From a virus, in the IMG/VR virus record IMGVR_UViG_3300019124_000003, positions 64,001-114,497 of that record: a DNA stretch of 50,497 bases; one strand, given 5' to 3'. This document shows, piece after piece, positions 46,318-50,497 of the stretch (within the stretch, counting starts at the first letter, position 1; every line of letters starts with the position of its first letter). A model generated the notes under the pieces. It saw nothing but the letters and a program-made list of their open reading frames with translations. It ran no database searches and was not told the DNA's origin. The position numbers and the translations under genes were made by a program.

Positions 46318-47075
46318 CCGATCAGCTCCATATCCAGGGCCCGCTTCCACTCCTCCATCTTCTCGTCGGAGACGAAATCGTTGTTGTGGAGCGCGGCAAA
46401 CATCTCCTCGGCGATTGCCTTATAGTCGCCGACGGGGCGGCCGTGCGGTCCTTCCACATCGACGCGCTCCCGGAAGCGCTTGGTGACGGTCAGATCCGGA
46501 CCCAGCTCGTCCTTGAGATCCGTGTGGGTGGTCGCGACCATCAGGGTCTTGCCCTGGGCCCGTGCGACCTTCTGCATGTTGAAGGCGATCACCTTCGCGG
46601 TCACGCGGTCGAGCACGGCGCCGAACTCGTCGGCGATCCAGACATCGGCACCGCTTTCCATCACCTTCGCGAGCTTGAGACGGTAGCGCTGCCCGTCGGA
46701 GAGCTCCGAAGGCTTGCGGATATAGATCCAGGCGTCCGAGATCCCGGCCTTGGCGAGCAGATCCGCGGCTTCCGTCGTGGTCTTGCCGACCAGCTCGATC
46801 ACCGGCTTTTCCTCAAGCTGGATCTCGTTGAGGTCGGCGACGGCGAGCCCTGCAGAACGCATCTGCGCCGCGAGGTCCTTCAGGAGCAGCGACTTTCCGG
46901 AGCCGGACTGACCCGTGATGTAGACCACGTCGCCCTGGCGCACCTCGATTTCGAGGTTGTCGTAGATGACGAACTCCTTGTTGGAGAGGCCCAGGCCGAA
47001 GCCCTCGGCGATCTCCAGCACCCGCGGCGTGCGCTCGACGGAGGACGTGAACTTGCGGTCGATGGTGTAGATCAT
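46314..47075 (-). CDS. ABC-type ATPase (COG2401-like, soluble)
   Basis: The 253-aa product is a complete ABC nucleotide-binding domain: Walker A GQSGSGKS (55-62), signature LSDGQRYRLKLA (125-136), Walker B VWIADE (145-150), and switch histidine H184 (VATTHTD). No permease gene or membrane domain accompanies it except a 44-aa membrane peptide. With the nearby GNAT gene it reconstitutes a split version of the GNAT-ABC fusions of COG2401. An N-terminal 35-residue extension precedes the ABC core. Confidence 0.8.
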   Translation of the reverse strand: MIYTIDRKFTSSVERTPRVLEIAEGFGLGLSNKEFVIYDNLEIEVRQGDVVYITGQSGSGKSLLLKDLAAQMRSAGLAVADLNEIQLEEKPVIELVGKTTTEAADLLAKAGISDAWIYIRKPSELSDGQRYRLKLAKVMESGADVWIADEFGAVLDRVTAKVIAFNMQKVARAQGKTLMVATTHTDLKDELGPDLTVTKRFRERVDVEGPHGRPVGDYKAIAEEMFAALHNNDFVSDEKMEEWKRALDMELIG

Positions 47076-47296
47076 GACGAAACCTGATCGAGGCTGGGGA
47101 CGCGCCGGATCTCGCCGATCCGCAGCGCGTTGCGAAGGTATCCGTGGGCGCTGGCGCCCTTGGTGTAGAATTCCCAGGCCGATCCGTTCCGATCGACCCA
47201 GTAGAAGTGCAGGCGGCCGCGCCGGTTTCGCATCACCCTGATGCGCAAGCCGCCGCAGACGAGCGCCACGATGAGACAGTTGCCGGGGAATCTCAC
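47072..47296 (-). CDS. Small basic hypothetical protein (74 aa)
   Basis: Starts at GTG 47296, overlapping the preceding stop (GTGA). The N-terminus is hydrophobic (FPGNCLIVALVCGGLRIRVM), and the rest is basic and beta-rich (RGRLHFYWVDRNGSAWEFYT). Its stop overlaps the ABC ATPase start. No family recognised. Confidence 0.55.
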   Translation of the reverse strand: MRFPGNCLIVALVCGGLRIRVMRNRRGRLHFYWVDRNGSAWEFYTKGASAHGYLRNALRIGEIRRVPSLDQVSS

Positions 47297-47622
47297 TCCT
47301 CGATCTCCTCGTCTCCGGGCAGACCGAACTCGGCGACGTGAAGGAGCTGCTGCTCGATCACTCTCAGGGCGCCGATGTATTTCAGGGCTTCCGTCTCCGG
47401 CGTGCCCTCGGGCGGCAGCATGATCTCGAAGTCGAAGCCGGCCCGGTTGCGGTTCCAGGCGATGAAGCCGACGCCGGCCACCTCGCCCGTGACCACCTTC
47501 CCGAGGACCTGCTCCAGCATCTCCGCGGAATCGTGGTCGATCGGAGCGCCGTTCTCGCCCGGCTCGTAGGGCTCCCGGGTGCGGATATGGATGACGTTCA
47601 CCTTCCCCTGTCCGTCGCTCAT
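47293..47622 (-). CDS. Acidic hypothetical protein (109 aa)
   Basis: MSDGQGKVNVIHIRTREPYE...; the middle (VVTGEVAGVGFIAWNRNRAG) is beta-rich and both ends are acidic. Family unknown. First gene of a coupled set leading to the ABC ATPase, with operator copy 25 at its start. Confidence 0.6.
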   Translation of the reverse strand: MSDGQGKVNVIHIRTREPYEPGENGAPIDHDSAEMLEQVLGKVVTGEVAGVGFIAWNRNRAGFDFEIMLPPEGTPETEALKYIGALRVIEQQLLHVAEFGLPGDEEIEE

Positions 47623-47639
47623 AAGTCAATCCTGACTGT
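47622..47639. promoter_or_regulatory. Operator-like palindrome, copy 25
   Basis: TAAGTCA-ATCC-TGACTGT between the ParB-like gene and the 109-aa gene. Its first base on the plus strand abuts the 109-aa start codon. Confidence 0.75.
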
Positions 47640-48301
47640 TAAGCGTAGCCAAGCGAGTTGATGTGGGCGATCAGGGCGGCCGGCCCGGTCTTCCCGGTCT
47701 CGGCCTCGACCTTCATCATGAAGGCCCGGATGATCCGGCTCTGCTCGACCGTGACCTTCTTGAAGCCCAGTGCGTCGCCGATCGGCGAGGCGCTCTCGTC
47801 CACCTCAGCCTTCTTCTTCTCGTTCTCGGCCTTCTGCTCCTCGACGGCCTGCACGATGTCGGCCGTGAACGCGCTCTCGTCGAAGGCGCCGAGATCCGCG
47901 GTGAGGAATTCGAGCTCCTTGTCGTCGAAGCCCATCACGTCCATGTCGAAGCCGAGGTCGTTGAGCTTGACCAGCTCCGCCTGCAAGAGGTCGGTGTCGT
48001 AGGCCGTCGAGGCGACCCGGTTATCGGCCAAGCGCAGGGCGTCGCATTCCTCCGGGGTCAGGTCGCGCCGGCAGATCACCGGCACCTTCGTCAGGCCCAG
48101 CTTGATCGCGGCCAGGCGCCGGCCGTGACCGGCGATGATCACGCCGTCCTTGTCCACGATGATCGGGTTGAAGCCGAACTTCTGGATCGACTTCGCCAGC
48201 TTCTCCACCTGGTCGTCCGGGTGCAGCTTGGCGTTCTTCTCGTAGGGCTTGAGGTCCTCGATCGGCCACAGCTCGACCGAGAGGCTAGTCTCCGCTGTCA
48301 T
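47639..48301 (-). CDS. ParB-like nuclease/CTPase-fold protein 1
   Basis: The 220-aa product has a ParB/sulfiredoxin-fold core in residues 10-120: LKPYEKNAKLHPDDQVEKLA, IIVDKDGVIIAGHGRRLAA (GHGRR 58-62), then PEECDALRLADNRVA. This family includes DNA-binding, nuclease and modification-associated proteins in phages. A charged helical C-terminus follows. ATG 48301 is preferred (GGAG upstream). Confidence 0.8.
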   Translation of the reverse strand: MTAETSLSVELWPIEDLKPYEKNAKLHPDDQVEKLAKSIQKFGFNPIIVDKDGVIIAGHGRRLAAIKLGLTKVPVICRRDLTPEECDALRLADNRVASTAYDTDLLQAELVKLNDLGFDMDVMGFDDKELEFLTADLGAFDESAFTADIVQAVEEQKAENEKKKAEVDESASPIGDALGFKKVTVEQSRIIRAFMMKVEAETGKTGPAALIAHINSLGYA

Positions 48302-48476
48302 TGTCCATCTCCGCATACATTCGCATCAGCTCGTCGGCGTCGGGCTCCCCGTCGGGCTCCTTCTCCTCGAAGAACTCGCCGGCGCCGCAGCGCAGGCAGT
48401 TCGCGGAAGGACGCGAGGGCCGGTAGAACTTGCACTCCCGGCACTCCGGAAACCGGGGCTCGAACGGCTTGTGCAT
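48285..48476 (-). CDS. Small zinc-ribbon protein (63 aa)
   Basis: Four cysteines in C12-x2-C15-x11-C27-x2-C30 (PECRECKFYRPSRPS, NCLRCGAGEFFEE) give a classic zinc ribbon, followed by an acidic tail. It overlaps both ParB-like genes and may bridge them. Confidence 0.65.
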   Translation of the reverse strand: MHKPFEPRFPECRECKFYRPSRPSANCLRCGAGEFFEEKEPDGEPDADELMRMYAEMDNDSGD

Positions 48477-49171
48477 CAGGCGTCGGCCTCCTCCCCGTCC
48501 TCGTCGGGCTGGGCGCCCGAGAGCAGCAGGTGAACCAGGGCGTCGCCGGCGTTCGTCATTTCGTCGGAGGCCGTGTAGCCGAACTTCTTCTGGGTCTTGG
48601 CGATCAGGGCCGTCAGGCGCTCCGCGTCGGCGAGCGGCACCTTGAACTTCATGATCGTGTGGGTTTTCGGGGCCTTGAGCGTCGGCGGCTCAGGGTCTTT
48701 TTCAGGTGTTTCGAAGTTTTCGTCTAAATCCAGATCGTCAAGCGCTATATTCACGCTTGAGAAAATCGACTGAATATCTGTCTCTGTATAGGGAAGGAAC
48801 TGTTGCAGGTCGTCCGCATTGCCCATTTCTTCGAGCAACCGGGCCAATTCGATCGTATCATCGACGCCGTAGCGGGCATTGTCCGCCAGGCCGATCTCCT
48901 TGGCGCGCTGGTCGTCCACGACGCCCAGGTTGAAGATCGGCACCTCCTCCAGGCCCAGGGTCTTGGCCGCCTGCCAGCGATGCTCGCCGCCCAGGATCTC
49001 GTAGACCGTCGCACCGAACCCGTCGTCGATCTCGCGCACGATGATGGGCTTGAAGAAGCCGAAACGGCGGATCGCCTCGATCAGCTTCTCCTCGTTCTCC
49101 GGCCCGACGGAATTGGTGTTCCACGGATTCGGGCGGAGATGGTCGGGATGAACAGAAAGAGCTTTCGGCAC
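48476..49171 (-). CDS. ParB-like protein 2
   Basis: The 231-aa product starts at GTG 49171 (AGGAA upstream). The ParB-like core is at residues 5-110: VHPDHLRPNPWNTNSVGPEN, KPIIVREIDDGFGATVYEIL then GGEHRWQAAKTLG (GGEHRW 61-66), and IGLADNARYGVDD. The C-terminal half is acidic with a predicted helical domain. A second ParB homologue so close to the first, each differing in the GxxRR/H motif, suggests distinct roles. Confidence 0.8.
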   Translation of the reverse strand: MPKALSVHPDHLRPNPWNTNSVGPENEEKLIEAIRRFGFFKPIIVREIDDGFGATVYEILGGEHRWQAAKTLGLEEVPIFNLGVVDDQRAKEIGLADNARYGVDDTIELARLLEEMGNADDLQQFLPYTETDIQSIFSSVNIALDDLDLDENFETPEKDPEPPTLKAPKTHTIMKFKVPLADAERLTALIAKTQKKFGYTASDEMTNAGDALVHLLLSGAQPDEDGEEADA

Positions 49172-49186
49172 CAGGGATTCCTATGA

Positions 49187-49204
49187 TAAGTAATAACTGA
49201 CTTA
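49187..49204. promoter_or_regulatory. Operator palindrome, copy 26 (divergent promoter region)
   Basis: TAAGTAA-TAAC-TGACTTA. Symmetry extends outward to 10-bp arms TATGATAAGT (49183-49192) and ACTTATCATA (49201-49210). TATCAT is present on both strands as a -10 candidate, so the site can serve both the leftward ParB-like gene and the rightward helicase. Confidence 0.82.
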
Positions 49205-49229
49205 TCATATATCCGCAGGAAGGCAAGTG

Positions 49230-49247
49230 GCAATCAGTAATGACTGA
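49230..49247. promoter_or_regulatory. Operator-like palindrome, copy 27 (overlaps a start codon)
   Basis: GCAATCA-GTAA-TGACTGA. Its centre contains the ATG (49240) of the rightward helicase gene. It is centred 43 bp from copy 26. Confidence 0.65.
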
Positions 49248-50497
49248 TCTGATCAAGTTGGCGCATAACGCGACGGTCGCGAAGCTGATCGACGCGCCCC
49301 GGGAGGCGAAGGTCTTCGTCTCGGAGCTCCTCTCCTACATGGTCGAGGGCGCCGAGCACATGCACGCCTTCCGCTCCGGCGGCTGGAACGGCCGCTCGTC
49401 CTTCTTCTCGATGGTTCATAGCACCTTCCCGGCCGGCTTCGTCCATCTGGTTCACTCGGAGCTGACCAGGAAGGGCTACCGGGTCCAGCTCGTGCGCCGG
49501 CCGCTGCCGAAGCCCCTCGGCCCCGAGAATCCGATCGTGGACGAGTTCGGCAACGACGATCCGCGCTACGACTATCAGATGAAGGTCGTGGACCGGCTCC
49601 TGAAGCACGGCCGCGGCATCGCCCAGATCGCCACCGGTGGCGGAAAGTCGAAGGTCGCAAAGCTCGCGGTCGCCCGGATCCGCCGGATGACCCTGTTCCT
49701 GACCACCCGCGGCGTGCTGATGCACCAGATGGCCGACTCCTTCCGCGAGGCCGGCTACAACGTCGGCATCTTAGGGGACGGCGAGTGGCGCCCGACGAAG
49801 GGCATCAACTGCGCGATGGTGCAGACCCTTGTCTCCTATCTCAAGCAGCCGGACCTGAACGCCGAGATCCGGGAGATCGTCAAGCAGACCTCGACGAGGG
49901 ACCTCTCGCTCACGCGCGAGGACATCGTGAAGGTCGCCAAGCATAAGTATGACCTGAAGGTGCAGCGCCGGAACCGGACGATCAAGCTCCTGGAGCTGGT
50001 CGAGTTCGTCATCGGCGAGGAGGCGCACGAGGCCGGCGGCAACAGCTATTACGAGATCCTCCAGCACTGCAAGAACGCCAACTACCGCCTGGCGCTGACC
50101 GCGACCCCGTTCATGAAGGCGAACGGCGAGGACAACATGCGCCTCATGGCCGCCTTCGGGCCGATCCTGATCAAGGTGTCGGAGAAGATGCTGATCGAGC
50201 GCGGCATCCTGGCGAAGCCCTACTTCAAGTTCTGCAAGGTCGAGCCGCACCCGAAGCTCCGGCGCACCTCGCCCTGGCAGCGGGCCCGCTCCCTCGGCAT
50301 CGTCGATGGTCCGCACCGCAACGCCAAGATCGTCGAGTATGCCAGGAAGGCGGCGTCCTACGGCCTGCCGACGATCGTGCTCGTCGGCATCACCCGGCAC
50401 GGGGACCTGCTCAAGAAGAAGATGCAGGAGGCCGGGCTCAAGGTCGCCTTCATCCAGGGCGAGGACAACCAGGCCGAGCGCAAGGCCCAGCTCACGG
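49240..50497 (+). CDS. UvsW-like superfamily 2 DNA helicase (3' end outside window)
   Basis: T4 UvsW-type helicases act in branch migration and recombination-dependent replication. The visible 419 residues have an N-terminal domain (1-105), Walker A IATGGGKSK (130-138), motif Ia (TLFLTTRGVLMHQ), DEAH-box variant EEAH (260-263) and motif III TATP (287-290), followed by the start of the second RecA domain (IVEYARKAASYGLPTIVLVG). The frame is open to the end. ATG 49240 lies inside operator copy 27, and AGGAAGG is about 17 nt upstream, which is rather far. It is divergent from ParB-like protein 2. Confidence 0.85.
   Translation, partial: MTDLIKLAHNATVAKLIDAPREAKVFVSELLSYMVEGAEHMHAFRSGGWNGRSSFFSMVHSTFPAGFVHLVHSELTRKGYRVQLVRRPLPKPLGPENPIVDEFGNDDPRYDYQMKVVDRLLKHGRGIAQIATGGGKSKVAKLAVARIRRMTLFLTTRGVLMHQMADSFREAGYNVGILGDGEWRPTKGINCAMVQTLVSYLKQPDLNAEIREIVKQTSTRDLSLTREDIVKVAKHKYDLKVQRRNRTIKLLELVEFVIGEEAHEAGGNSYYEILQHCKNANYRLALTATPFMKANGEDNMRLMAAFGPILIKVSEKMLIERGILAKPYFKFCKVEPHPKLRRTSPWQRARSLGIVDGPHRNAKIVEYARKAASYGLPTIVLVGITRHGDLLKKKMQEAGLKVAFIQGEDNQAERKAQLT

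Noticed and set aside
46314-47075. ABC ATPase as part of an importer or exporter
   Set aside because: No permease or binding-protein gene is nearby, and the closest membrane product is only 44 residues. A soluble COG2401-like role fits better.
1-50497. Phage-wide palindrome as an RNA stem-tetraloop element
   Set aside because: A 7-bp stem with a 4-nt loop is possible, but arm variants are not compensated and several copies lie upstream of the transcription start inside promoter spacers. DNA operator function is more likely.
1-50497. tRNA genes, CRISPR arrays, insertion sequences, integrase or attachment site
   Set aside because: I found no cloverleaf-like sequence, regular spacer-repeat array, transposase or recombinase motif in the window.

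Overview
The window is a continuous stretch of a GC-rich, long-tailed (siphovirus-type) bacteriophage genome, cut at both ends inside genes. The host is probably an alphaproteobacterium. The best evidence is a plasmid initiator gene of the RepC (repABC) family at 1657-2808, with a countertranscribed RNA unit upstream of it that has its own promoter and terminator. RepC plasmids are essentially confined to Alphaproteobacteria. With an XRE-type regulator (589-1002) and many copies of one operator-like palindrome, this suggests a temperate phage that persists as a plasmid (a phage-plasmid). No integrase is visible here.

Layout: nearly all genes run leftward (minus strand). Only repC and the helicase at the right edge run rightward. 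From left to right: (a) 1-1002, the N-terminus of a CobT-like protein, a small gene and the XRE regulator; (b) 1003-2834, the non-coding control region, ctRNA and repC, closed by a terminator facing the leftward operon; (c) 2908-12377, replication and nucleic-acid genes: ATP-dependent DNA ligase, a Cys-rich protein, a WGR protein, DnaG-like primase, DnaB-like helicase, an Sm/Hfq-like protein, a PhoH-like ATPase, an HTH-phosphoesterase, and several tiny membrane or zinc proteins; (d) 12496-14110, lysis: 3-TM holin, GH19 endolysin, coiled-coil membrane protein; (e) 14183-21106, fibre genes: tail fibre assembly protein, glycine-rich adhesin, and a 1486-residue fibre with an S74 chaperone; (f) 21103-35769, a lambda-like tail module J, I, K, L, M, H, G/GT, V, U, Z, including a programmed -1 frameshift in G/GT; (g) 35766-44096, head and packaging: connectors, capsid, scaffold, portal, large and small terminase; (h) 44185-49171, an accessory block with a winged-helix protein, a GNAT protein, a HAD phosphatase, a tiny membrane protein, an ABC ATPase, and two ParB-like proteins with a zinc-ribbon protein between them; (i) 49240 to the end, a UvsW-like superfamily 2 helicase.

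The most striking feature is an 18-bp palindrome, TAAGTCA-N4-TGACTTA. I find 27 copies including degenerate ones, almost all at gene junctions and none inside the long tail genes. Several lie exactly between -35 and -10 hexamers or at the expected transcription start. The capsid and tail-tube promoters are each flanked by two copies. Some copies supply a neighbouring gene's stop codon, Shine-Dalgarno or start codon. This looks like a genome-wide repressor or activator regulon, comparable in logic to the stoperators of cluster A mycobacteriophages but with an unrelated, symmetric site. The second candidate system is block (h), whose GNAT/ABC/ParB/HAD combination may be a DNA-modification or DNA-processing module.
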